The position numbers and the translations under genes are program-made. The notes below the pieces were generated by a model. It worked only from the letters and a program-made list of their open reading frames with translations, had not been told where the DNA came from and searched no databases. From Chloroflexota bacterium (GTDB taxonomy: Bacteria > Chloroflexota > Dehalococcoidia > Lucifugimonadales > UBA3495), in contig JAPOQH010000016.1 of assembly GCA_026710825.1 (NCBI GenBank), forward strand, positions 1 through 50,172: DNA of 50,172 nt, read 5' to 3'. Numbering within the stretch: position 1 is the first letter of the stretch; each line of letters starts with the position of its first letter. This document shows, piece by piece, positions 1 to 8,223 of the stretch.

Positions 1-2
1 AC

Positions 3-1406
3 TTCCTCGCCTACTCGTTGGCCACAGGGCCGGACTCGAACCAGTTCCTGCTGGACACCACCGACGGACGGTTGTTGGTGGTGGACGGGGCCGTTCTGGA
101 CTACGAAACCCGGCAATCCCTAGAGGTGGTGTTGCAGGTATCCGATCTCAAGGACGCCGACCACAACTTCGATAGATCCGTTGACGACTCCATCACGGTT
201 ACGATCAACCTGCTCAACGTGGACGAGGAGGGACTGGTTGACCTGTCATCCACGGAGCCATCGGAGGGTGAGGCGCTCACGGCCACCCTGACCGACCCTG
301 ACGGAAGCCTGAGCGGTATCACCTGGCAATGGGCCCGCGCTTCCATCGAGGAGAGCGGATGGACGGATATTACGGGCGCCACTTCCAGCACCTACACGCC
401 GGTGTCGGACGACGGCGGAATGTTCCTGCGGGCCACGGCGACCTATACCGACGGCGAGGGTTCGGGCAAGTCGGCATCGAAGGTGTCCTCCAACACAGTG
501 CAAACGCTGGCCGGCGTCGACACGACCCTGAAGTCGCTCAGATTCAACAGGATCCCGTTCTCGTTGAACGGAACCACGTTGGAATACACCGTCAGCGTGC
601 CCAACTCGGTTTCTCAAGTCAAGGTAAAAACGGCCGCCGCCGCCGATTCAGGGGTGACGGTTGCGATTTCACCTGCCGACAGCAGCGACACCAAGCCGGG
701 GCACCAGGTCAACCTGTCGGAAGGCGAGAACGAGATCAACATAACCGTCTCCGACGACAACGGCAATGCGTCCACAACCTACGTGGCAACGATCGACCGG
801 CGCGGTTCGTCTGAAACCCTTTCGGCAGGTTGCTCCAGCGACTTGTCGGCGTTCCGCGTGTCCCATTGTGGCACCGGTGATTTTGCCGACTACCGGGTGG
901 AACTGGATGGCAGCTACACCATCGACTGGAGCGAATGGGCTGCCGAGCACCAAGGGGTTAACGCTTATTCGGTGAGCGTGGAGCAGTTTATGCACCGGAC
1001 CTATCACAGGCTCAACGGCGGGGCCAGCCTCTCCCGATTGGACAACAAATACGAAACTTGCGAGTCGTCCGACGGGGTTTGGAGTTGTCAGGATCCGGTG
1101 GGCCACGTCCATCATGTGGACAGTTCCGGCGAGCCAACGGTTACACGCACGTTGTCGACGAACCTCAAGCGGACCCAGTGGAGTTCTGCCCTGGAAACGC
1201 TGGGATCCACATCGGGCGAGCAAACGCTCTTCCGGTGGAACGGAGACGCTGAGACCGAACCCACTACGGTGACCTACGCCATCAAAGACGTAGAAGTGGA
1301 CCGCTACACCATCACGCCGAAATCCGGCGGCGCAGCGCAGGATGCGCACACCGTCACGATTGCCGGTGTGGCGTCCTTCAACTCAGAATCCGGGACGCAG
1401 CGGTAA
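3..1406 (+). CDS. Secreted multi-domain beta-sandwich (cadherin/Ig-like) protein, 5' truncated by window edge
   Basis: The frame is open to the left edge, so the true start lies outside the window. The visible part begins in what looks like the end of a cadherin-type repeat (LDYETRQSLEVVLQVSDLKD). An Ig-like module follows (ITWQWARA ... TYTPVSDDGGMFLRATATYT), as in bacterial surface proteins. Next is a Cadherin-like beta-sandwich module starting near LKSLRFNRIPFSLNGTTLEY and ending at TYVATIDR. The last 190 residues, which begin with a two-cysteine segment (CSSDLSAFRVSHC), match no family I recognise. Such proteins are normally exported adhesins or cell-surface scaffolds, but the signal peptide is not in view. 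No LPXTG or C-terminal membrane anchor is visible, so attachment is unknown. Domain names are my reading of patterns and were not checked with a profile search. Confidence 0.7.
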   Translation, partial: FLAYSLATGPDSNQFLLDTTDGRLLVVDGAVLDYETRQSLEVVLQVSDLKDADHNFDRSVDDSITVTINLLNVDEEGLVDLSSTEPSEGEALTATLTDPDGSLSGITWQWARASIEESGWTDITGATSSTYTPVSDDGGMFLRATATYTDGEGSGKSASKVSSNTVQTLAGVDTTLKSLRFNRIPFSLNGTTLEYTVSVPNSVSQVKVKTAAAADSGVTVAISPADSSDTKPGHQVNLSEGENEINITVSDDNGNASTTYVATIDRRGSSETLSAGCSSDLSAFRVSHCGTGDFADYRVELDGSYTIDWSEWAAEHQGVNAYSVSVEQFMHRTYHRLNGGASLSRLDNKYETCESSDGVWSCQDPVGHVHHVDSSGEPTVTRTLSTNLKRTQWSSALETLGSTSGEQTLFRWNGDAETEPTTVTYAIKDVEVDRYTITPKSGGAAQDAHTVTIAGVASFNSESGTQR

Positions 1407-1417
1407 CGCGGCGAATG

Positions 1418-1470
1418 CCGGCCTGTGCAGTTGCTAGGGAGAAACGCCAAAGGCAACCGCGCAGGCCCGG
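1418..1470 (+). terminator. Strong hairpin after the surface-protein gene
   Basis: Arms at 1418-1434 and 1453-1470 pair almost completely, with one bulge, one G-U pair and one mismatch. The hairpin starts 12 bp after the stop codon. No T-run follows, so it is a weak candidate for an intrinsic terminator; it may instead protect the transcript end. Confidence 0.35.
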
Positions 1471-1729
1471 TGTCCGGCGACAGTTGCGACCGGCACTACT
1501 ACGAAAAAATTTGGTGAACTTCCGGAGCGCGAACGGAGCATAGCTGATGGGAAACTAGCCTTGCCGCCGCCGTTGCGGTGGTCGTGATCTCTAGCAGGAT
1601 GTTGAATTGGGATGTTTTGCGGTGCGGCGGAGGTGATCTGGGCACGTCAAGCTGCGGCTGGCCTTGAATTTGATGGGGCCAAGGGCGGGTAGATGCTGGT
1701 TGCGGATCGTTCGATGGGCGTCTGCGAGC

Positions 1730-2135
1730 GATCGGCAGCCTTCGGGACAGCCTGACCAGGTTGTAACCGGCGGTGGTCATCTCCATCCAGAACCGGTTGC
1801 GTTCCACCCCGAAGTAGCGCAGTTTCCGGCCGCCGCCCACCAACTTGACCCAGGCGAGGACTTGCTCAACTTTGGCCAGCCTGGCATTTGGGTCAGTGGT
1901 GGACCGGTGGGGATCGTTGCTGCGCCACTCACCCCGGAAGTCCGCCTCTGGGTTGCGTCTACCATCTGAAGGCGGCTCATCATCCCTGGGTCGGAAACTC
2001 TTGACCGATGCCCAAGCCTCCAATAGCGCGCCATCCACTCTGAAATGCTCCTCAGAGAGCAGCCTTTGCTCACGAGCCTGCTCCACGATCTCCGATGGAG
2101 CCAATATGATGCAACGAGCGATGCGATGATGGTCG
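1730..2135 (-). pseudogene. IS5-type transposase remnant with internal deletion
   Basis: The minus-strand frame reads EQAREQRLLSEEHFRVDGAL and then LEAWASVKSFRPRD. It continues with the PPSDGRRNPEADFRGE and STTDPNARL segments that are very typical of IS5-group transposases. It then jumps straight to the usual C-terminal block, KVEQVLAWVKLVGG followed by AGYNLVRLSRRL. The roughly 120 residues that normally lie between, including part of the DDE catalytic core, are missing, as is the N-terminal ~125-residue part. The element is therefore inactive. The surrounding frame stays open from about 2200 to 1499 but carries no further recognisable protein. I found no terminal inverted repeats, so the boundaries are only those of the recognisable protein homology. 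The rest of 1407-2613 holds nothing else I can identify. Confidence 0.7.
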
Positions 2136-2613
2136 CGCTCATCCCCTTCCGGGCCAGGATGGACCCAGCTTTGTTGCCGCACTCCAGGAGTAAAACACAA
2201 TCGGCTTGGTGGCGGGCCTGCATTCGAAGTGATAGAAACGCTGCCAGTTCAAAGCTGCGGTGAGTTGCTCGCTCAGTTGCCCAAGTCGAGGTTCGGGTCG
2301 TGCAAGTGGTCCAGGTCGGAAGCCACCAGCACTGGCGGCCCCGCGGAGCCCCCTCAAATTCGTTCGCCAAGATGCGCTATTCCGGCTGATAGCCGAAGCG
2401 ATCTCACCCGCAAAGCGTTGGTGGCAAACTCGCACGCGGAGGTCCCGTGTCTTCGGAGAGGGGTTCGGCTGCAAGCCATATTTGGCCAACGTCGCCTGGA
2501 TCGGCGCGAATTATTACTATGCCCGTCGAGACAGGAAATTACCAACGGGGATCGTCCGGACGCCGACCGCCCTCGAAGACGCAGGACTCCGCACTGGCAC
2601 CTGACACGTGGGG

Positions 2614-3282
2614 CTACTCGCCGCCGTTGTCCACCACGCCAGCTCTGATGGCCCACACCACCATCTGCTGTCTGGTCCTGAAACCCAGCTTCTTCTGAAC
2701 CCCCGACACCGCGTTCCGTACCGTGAGCGCGCTGATCTCCCTCACGTCGCCAATCTCCTGATAGCTCAACCCCCCGGCAAACAGTTTCAGGATCTCCACC
2801 TCCCGATCGGTCAGCGAATCCAGACGTTCCGCGCTGGCGTCCCCCAGCGGGCCGCGCACCGCCCGGGCCAGCCTCCGCGCAGCGTTGCCCGGGATGCGAA
2901 ACTCGCCCTCAGCCACCTCACGCAACGTTGCGAGCAACTGCTCTTTGCCGGAGTACTTCTGCAGGTATCCGGTCGCGCCGGCCGCAATCGACCTCACGAT
3001 GGCGTCCTGCTCATTCGACGCCGTCAACATCAGCACCTTGGTATCGGGCAGCAGTCCGGTGATCTCCCGGCACGCCTCGATGCCGTCCATAACCGGCATG
3101 ATCACGTCCATCACGACCACATCGGGTACGGCTTCCCCGGCCAACCGAAGCGCCTCCTGTCCATCGGCCGCCTGCGCCACCACGCGATACTCCCCCGTTT
3201 CCTCCAAGGCGTCCCGAAGCAGGTCTCGCATTATGGAGTGGTCGTCGACCAGCATCACGCTGGTCCGGGTGTCTGCATTCAT
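2614..3282 (-). CDS. NarL/FixJ-family response regulator (receiver + LuxR-type HTH)
   Basis: This 222-residue protein has an N-terminal receiver domain with acidic pocket D13-D14, phospho-acceptor D59 (VVVMDVIMPVMDG), T87 (MLTAS) and K109 (GYLQK). A GerE/LuxR-type helix-turn-helix lies at about residues 158-213 (LTDREVEILKLFAGGLSYQEI). Its normal role is transcriptional control after phosphotransfer from a HisKA_3-type kinase, and two such kinases lie immediately upstream in the same operon. The ATG follows the kinase stop directly (TAG-ATG). A very strong ribosome binding site (GGAGGAG) sits inside the last codons of the kinase gene, which points to translational coupling. All phosphorylation residues are present. 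The regulated genes cannot be told from this window. Confidence 0.93.
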   Translation of the reverse strand: MNADTRTSVMLVDDHSIMRDLLRDALEETGEYRVVAQAADGQEALRLAGEAVPDVVVMDVIMPVMDGIEACREITGLLPDTKVLMLTASNEQDAIVRSIAAGATGYLQKYSGKEQLLATLREVAEGEFRIPGNAARRLARAVRGPLGDASAERLDSLTDREVEILKLFAGGLSYQEIGDVREISALTVRNAVSGVQKKLGFRTRQQMVVWAIRAGVVDNGGE

Positions 3283-4695
3283 CTAATCTCCTCCTCTGAG
3301 AGTTCGGCATGGAACGGCGCAGGTCACCGTGGTTCCGCCACCATTGCTGTCGGACACTACGTCCAGAATACCGCCCATTCGCTCCGCGTCGGCTCGCATG
3401 TTCCTGAAACCATGGCCCCGGGCCTCATAGTCCGAAGGCAGTCCCATGCCGTCGTCGGAAACCGACAGACGCAACTCATCGTCGGTGTATTCCAGACCGA
3501 TCACCACCTGACGTGCTTCCGCGTGGCGGATGACGTTGGTCAGCGCGTTGTGAGCGATCGAGAAGAGCAGGCTCTTGTGGATGATCGAAAGCGGCGGCTC
3601 CTGACCCCGTTGCTCGAGCGCTGCCGGCACCGAGGTGATCGCAGTGAACGTCGCCGCGTGGGATTCCAGCACCTCACCCAGCATCTCGCCGCGAAATATC
3701 TGGCCGCCGTCGATGGGATGTCGGAGTTCCCACATCGCAGACCGGGACAGCGCCGCCACCAGCCTCAGTTTCTCGATCAAAGCATGGTCGGACTCGTCCA
3801 CCAGGTCCAGCGCGCCCTCGATGCCCAGGCCCACCATATAGGCCCACTGGGCCGTGGTGTCGTGGATAGTTTGGGAAATCTCAACCCGCTGTCGCTGCAG
3901 TTCGCGCTCTCGCTCCACCGCAGCCCGCCACCTGACCCTCTCGAAACGCGAAACCAGGTTGACGCACGCGACCACCACGTACATCACCAGGATCCTGACG
4001 AGAAGAGGTTTCTCCTCTCTCGCCTCAAGATCGATACCGTCGCCCACTGTGAGACTCAAAATCAGGTACACGCCGGCTACTGCGGTCACAAATGCCATGT
4101 TCAGCCGAAACGAACTGAAAAATACCGCGAATCCGGCCAGCACCGGGTAATACACTAGGTGAAAGAAGTAGTGGCTGAAACCGCCGCCCAGCACGGCGGC
4201 AAACGATATCATCGCGACGTCCAGCCAGTACATCGCGAATATCCACCGCCAGGTTGGCGTTCGTCCGGACGCCAGACGATGATGCAGCCAGGCGTTGCAT
4301 GCCATGAACAGGAGAAGGGCCAACCCGAATCCGACGGTCCTGCCGAGACCGTACCCGGGCCGGTAAACCAGGACAAGCAGCAACGCGACACCCATGAACC
4401 AATGCACCCACACCAACACCCTCGTCACGTACCTCAATCCGTCGGGATCGACCAGGTTCAGCGTCCAGTCGTTGACCCCGAACGCGCTACCGGCTTTCTC
4501 CGCCATCTGAGGCGCCCCCCAGCGTTTCAGCAACTCCCGCATATCACCATGCGTCGCGGACGAGAACGCCAGCCCGGTCCCCATGCCGAAGAGTTTGCCT
4601 CTCGGCGAGGTAAATGCACACGGCGCAGCGAACACCCACAACCAACGAGCGGGACTTCCAACCAATGCATGCCCTGGCGCAGCCCATCGCGTCAC
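3283..4695 (-). CDS. Membrane sensor histidine kinase (HisKA_3), paralog 1
   Basis: This 470-residue kinase has a hydrophobic sensor half with about six membrane segments (roughly 95-250). A HisKA_3 dimerisation region follows, with phospho-acceptor H278 (QTIHDTTAQW), then a GHKL ATPase domain with N-box HNALTNVIRHAE, G1 box VSDDGMGLP and G2 region GHGFRNM. The chosen GTG start overlaps the stop codon of the upstream kinase (GTGA at 4692-4695). A later Met near residue 38 or 52 is also possible because the first 40 residues look unconserved. Its catalytic half is nearly the same as that of the upstream kinase while the membrane half has diverged, so the two probably sense different signals and feed the same regulator. 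The stimulus is unknown. Confidence 0.9.
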   Translation of the reverse strand: MTRWAAPGHALVGSPARWLWVFAAPCAFTSPRGKLFGMGTGLAFSSATHGDMRELLKRWGAPQMAEKAGSAFGVNDWTLNLVDPDGLRYVTRVLVWVHWFMGVALLLVLVYRPGYGLGRTVGFGLALLLFMACNAWLHHRLASGRTPTWRWIFAMYWLDVAMISFAAVLGGGFSHYFFHLVYYPVLAGFAVFFSSFRLNMAFVTAVAGVYLILSLTVGDGIDLEAREEKPLLVRILVMYVVVACVNLVSRFERVRWRAAVERERELQRQRVEISQTIHDTTAQWAYMVGLGIEGALDLVDESDHALIEKLRLVAALSRSAMWELRHPIDGGQIFRGEMLGEVLESHAATFTAITSVPAALEQRGQEPPLSIIHKSLLFSIAHNALTNVIRHAEARQVVIGLEYTDDELRLSVSDDGMGLPSDYEARGHGFRNMRADAERMGGILDVVSDSNGGGTTVTCAVPCRTLRGGD

Positions 4696-6113
4696 CGCTC
4701 GTCCATCGTCAAGGAACTGTACGGAACCACGCAGCTCACGGTGGTCCCGCCGTCGTCGCCGTCCGATTCCACTTCAAACTTGCCGCCCATCCGCTCGGCG
4801 TCCGATCTCATATTCCTGAACCCGTGGCCTCGGGTCTCGTAGTCCGCCGGCAGCCCGATGCCGTCATCGGACACGGACAGCCGCAGTTCCTGTTCATCGC
4901 ATTCCAGCATGATTACCACCTGTGCGGCCTCCGCGTGTCTGATCACGTTCGTCAGGGCGTTGTGGGCAATCGAAAACAGGAGGCTCCGGTCGATGATCGA
5001 CAGGGGAGGTTCTCGGCCACGCTGCACCAGTTCGGCGGGGACCGACGTTATGACGGTGAAGGTCCCCGCGTGGGCTTCCAGCACCTGCCCAAGCTCCTCT
5101 CCCCGAAATATCTGCCCACCATCAATGGGATGCCTCAGTTCCCACATGGCCGACCGGGAAAGTTCTGCGACGAGCCGGAGTTTGGCCTTCAGGTCATTCC
5201 GCGTCTCGTCGACCAACTCCGCAGCCTGCTCAACACCCAGGCCAATCATGTACGCCCACTGCGCCGTGGTGTCGTGGATGGTCTGTGAGATCTCGATGCG
5301 CTGACGTTGGAGTTCGCGTTCCCGCTCCAAACCGGCGATTATGCTGACCACCGCTGCCACAGCGTAAAGGACCACCAAGCGGTAAAAGAGGTGTTGGTCC
5401 TCCTTGGCAGCAATGTCCAGCGTCGGTTCCACCGCAAAGCTCAGCACCGAGTAGATAACGGCCACCAGAGTCGTCCAAGGCAGGACGAATCGAGGAGAGG
5501 TGAACACATACGCGAATACCGCAACCGCGAAGTAGTACGCCGGGAAATAAGGACTGTTGAAACCTCCGGACATGGCGGTGCTGAATGAGATCACCACCAG
5601 GTCCAGGACACTGAGTCCCAACAACCAACCCGGTTTAGCCGTCCTGGTGCGATGTATGCGCCACTGAACATACCCGTTGGCGGCCAGAAACCCCAGGCAG
5701 TAGACCGTATTGATGATGTGGCCCAGTGATCCGTGATCTACGCGGTAGTGGATTTCCACGGAAGCGGCGATGAGCGCTAACCATCGAACCCACAACAGGA
5801 CCCTGGCGGCGTGCAAAAGTTCTTCAGGACTGGTTTGCCCGGCCCAGTCAAAAAGCCGCGGTAACCTTATGGACGCGATGTTTATAACATTCAACGCAGA
5901 TATCTCCAGATCACCACTATACCCGCCCTCCGATGTTTGCCATACACGCCACTGTCGGTTTGACGCCGCACCACGGATTTTACCCACGAGGTAGTTCGTT
6001 ATGCTGCCACTGGCACCAAAGCCATCATCAAGGCTCTGACTAAAACTACTGCCGGATAGTTGCGATAACAAGATAGCAATTGCACTCGCATTATCATGTT
6101 GATCGCACACCAT
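4692..6113 (-). CDS. Membrane sensor histidine kinase (HisKA_3), paralog 2
   Basis: This 473-residue protein is the first gene of the three-gene two-component operon. The hydrophobic sensor half has about six membrane segments between residues 100 and 262. The phospho-acceptor is H280 (QTIHDTTAQW), followed by N-box HNALTNVIRHAE, G1 VSDDGIGLP and G2 GHGFRNM. Long blocks such as SRSAMWELRHPIDGGQIFRG are shared with the next kinase, so these are tandem duplicates. The ATG at 6113 is the only Met before the membrane region. The first ~90 residues are polar and poorly typical, so an alternative GTG/TTG start nearer residue 90 cannot be excluded. The gene starts only about 74 bp from the end of an insertion sequence, which may have separated it from its original promoter region. 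Confidence 0.88.
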   Translation of the reverse strand: MVCDQHDNASAIAILLSQLSGSSFSQSLDDGFGASGSITNYLVGKIRGAASNRQWRVWQTSEGGYSGDLEISALNVINIASIRLPRLFDWAGQTSPEELLHAARVLLWVRWLALIAASVEIHYRVDHGSLGHIINTVYCLGFLAANGYVQWRIHRTRTAKPGWLLGLSVLDLVVISFSTAMSGGFNSPYFPAYYFAVAVFAYVFTSPRFVLPWTTLVAVIYSVLSFAVEPTLDIAAKEDQHLFYRLVVLYAVAAVVSIIAGLERERELQRQRIEISQTIHDTTAQWAYMIGLGVEQAAELVDETRNDLKAKLRLVAELSRSAMWELRHPIDGGQIFRGEELGQVLEAHAGTFTVITSVPAELVQRGREPPLSIIDRSLLFSIAHNALTNVIRHAEAAQVVIMLECDEQELRLSVSDDGIGLPADYETRGHGFRNMRSDAERMGGKFEVESDGDDGGTTVSCVVPYSSLTMDER

Positions 6114-6186
6114 TAGAGTTTTGAACTCGGCACCGTCACAGGTTTAAACGTTTTGGCCGGCTCGGGAATTACTCACCGGTCCTTAG

Positions 6187-6199
6187 CTGGACTTTGTAC
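6187..6199. repeat. IS terminal inverted repeat, left
   Basis: 13-bp sequence CTGGACTTTGTAC, an exact inverted copy of 7652-7664, three bases outside the transposase stop codon. Confidence 0.8.
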
Positions 6200-6201
6200 G
6201 T

Positions 6202-7614
6202 TCAAGCGGCGTAGGCGAGGGAATCGATAAGCCGGGCGTATAAATCGAGAGTCTGTTTTTCCCGGTCGTCGTCGGGCGTCGACATTGCAAAACTCCGGGA
6301 CGCCAGCCACAGGTGTCGTCGCACGAGGGCGATGGCATCCACGAAGGTAGGCGACGGCTTGTCGTACCAGGCTGCGGTACGTTGGGTGATGGAGCTCTCT
6401 TGCTGCAGCGTGTGGGCCGCCAGGGCGATCCAGGAAAACAGACCCATCAGGATGGGCGCAGTGCGGCCGATGGCGCGATCTGACCATTGGCGCTGAGTTT
6501 CCACGCCCAAGTGAGCCCGTACTTCCTGATAGGTGGCTTCCAGTTGCCAACGCAGCACAAACCACTGGAGGATCTGTATTGGGTTGACCGATTGATCCGT
6601 GCAGAGCAGAGCCTGGGCGTCCAGTTCAGCATCGGGGTCTCGAACCAGCACCCACCGGATGGGCACGGGCGGTTTGCCGTGGTGGTACCAAAGGACGGTC
6701 TGGGGAAGACAGTTCCAGAGTGCGGACGGCGCCGTCATACCAGGACACCGACACGGTGTCCCAAGGCAGGTCGGGATCGTCAAGGCGTTGCTTGAGGGTG
6801 GGTTGACGTGATCCCTTCACCCGGGGTCGGCCGGGTTGACCCGGTGGGCGGGGCGGCGCGGGATCGTAGAGGCCAGCATCCCGGCGCAGTCTGGTGATGA
6901 GGGTTACCGGTTCACGGAGGGACTGGCAGCAGTGGGGCAGGTCGAGGACGGCGTAGCCGTTGTCGCCCACCACTACCGGAGGCCGATGCGGCAGCCAGCG
7001 TGGTTCGGCAGGCTCACCATGAGCGGAATATTGATCATCTGGCGAGCCCAGTCAGTGACCTTCTTGTGGCGGCGTCCCCGCTTTGGGTGATAGCGTTCCG
7101 ATGGCGCCAGCACGGTGAGGAAGGGCAAGGCCCAGTATCGACCGGCCCAGGGGATGTGTCCCAACCACATCAGTGAGACCCAGCGTAAACCGCTGGCCTT
7201 GACTGTATAGCTGTGGCTGGAACGTACGCCATCTCGGTAGAGACCCAGGGCGTTGATCTTTGGACCTTGCCGCCGCTCCAGGGTTTCGTCGATACCGAAG
7301 ACCAAGGGGCCGTCGCCGTGGTCGAGATGCCCGATCAGCAGCCGGAGCAAAACCTGGGGCGCTCCAAGGGGCGACCATGCTGCTCGGTTCAGCACATGAT
7401 GGTAGCGGGCATAGTTGCGGTCGCTGCTGAGGCCCATGACGCGCAATGCCGAGGCTACCGTGCGCTGGCCCGGGGTCAGGATCGTTCCGACCGATAGGAC
7501 CTGAGCCTTTCGCCAAGTGCGGTGTTGGAACAAAATGGCGAAGGGAAAGAGAACGGTTACAATGGCATCAGGCAAGGTGAGCATGGGGCGACCTACGGTG
7601 AGATGTGGGGTCAA
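6202..7614 (-). pseudogene. IS701/DDE_5-like transposase, broken by two compensating frameshifts
   Basis: Three overlapping frames together make one transposase of about 470 residues. The first (7614-6973) has the catalytic-type segment VFGIDETLERRQGPK and the block YRDGVRSSHSYTVKASGLRW. The second (about 7020-6710) has VVVGDNGYAVLDL, with the second catalytic Asp, and GQPGRPRVKGSRQPTLKQRL. The third (about 6710-6202) has PIRWVLVRDPDAELD and WFVLRWQLEATYQEVRAHLG, with the C-terminal catalytic Glu region. Frames one and three are the same and the middle one is shifted by a base, so two small indels, near 7000-7030 and near 6705-6715, must have occurred. That pattern fits decay, not programmed frameshifting. 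Family assignment is from motif memory. Confidence 0.75.
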
Positions 7615-7651
7615 CCCAACTTACCCTATCTTTTTCATTTTTCTAGTTTTT

Positions 7652-7664
7652 GTACAAAGTCCAG
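7652..7664. repeat. IS terminal inverted repeat, right
   Basis: 13-bp sequence GTACAAAGTCCAG, an exact inverted copy of 6187-6199. It lies about 40 bp upstream of the transposase start. Confidence 0.8.
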
Positions 7665-8223
7665 GAAAGATAGCATGTCAAATTTATTCTGAGAATGCCG
7701 CCTGGTCAGTGGGCGCACTTCCGCTCATTTGTTGTAGGCCTCAGATGTACGTATTTGGGCATTAATGGGCTGGTGGATCGTCACAGGAATGCATCTACCA
7801 GGGAATCCAGGCCCGTTGTCCAAAGTTTCGTTCCGTTGTCCATCAGTAGTTCTACTCTAAAGATGTAGCTTGAACGGCGGTTCGGCGGGACGTGTTGCCG
7901 TAGTCAGTTTGCTGGAATACTACACTGCCGATGTTGAAACCCTACAGAAAAAACGTTCACGCCGACGTACATGTTCCTCAGAGGGGAGTTCCCACAGGTG
8001 ATGCGAGGGGAACTGGTCTACATGAATGCGCCCGCGGCGGCCTACTCACCGGAACAACCGCAAAGCCGTCCGGCAGGACAACGGTGAACGAGAACCGCGT
8101 TGACCTCACGCTTGCCGGCGATCTCCACCGCATAGGGTTGCATCAACTGGGTAATCACCTGGCGCCAGCACAGAGGGCGAAAACGTCTAGCCAACCGCCC
8201 AAGGTGGATGCACTGGCCGGAAC
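7665..8223. other. 559-bp region without a supported gene
   Basis: Between the insertion sequence and the end of the Lhr gene I see only short open frames without ribosome binding sites or recognisable protein patterns. A 38-codon frame starting at an ATG near 7970 (MFLRGEFPQVMRGE...) could be the tail of a gene destroyed by the insertion, but I cannot identify it. Confidence 0.4.

Larger units (their letters stand above)
6187..7664 (-). mobile_element. Insertion sequence, IS701/DDE-type, 1.48 kb, with 13-bp terminal inverted repeats
   Basis: The ends carry a perfect 13-bp inverted repeat: CTGGACTTTGTAC at 6187-6199 and its complement at 7652-7664. They enclose one transposase gene on the minus strand. 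The four bases outside the left end are TTAG, which fits the YTAR target preference reported for IS701-group elements. The right flank is GAAA, so no target duplication survives. With the frameshifted transposase this indicates an old, non-autonomous copy. It lies between the histidine-kinase operon and the Lhr helicase gene. Confidence 0.8.

Noticed and set aside
2608-4158. 516-codon open frame on the plus strand
   Set aside because: It lies opposite the response regulator and histidine kinase genes, which have clear motifs. The frame is His/Arg/Gln-rich and typical of an antisense shadow in G+C-rich DNA.
6626-7030. Programmed ribosomal frameshifting in the transposase
   Set aside because: Two separate shifts are needed, the second restoring the first frame, and no classic slippery A6G-type site with a following structure was seen. 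Decay explains it better.
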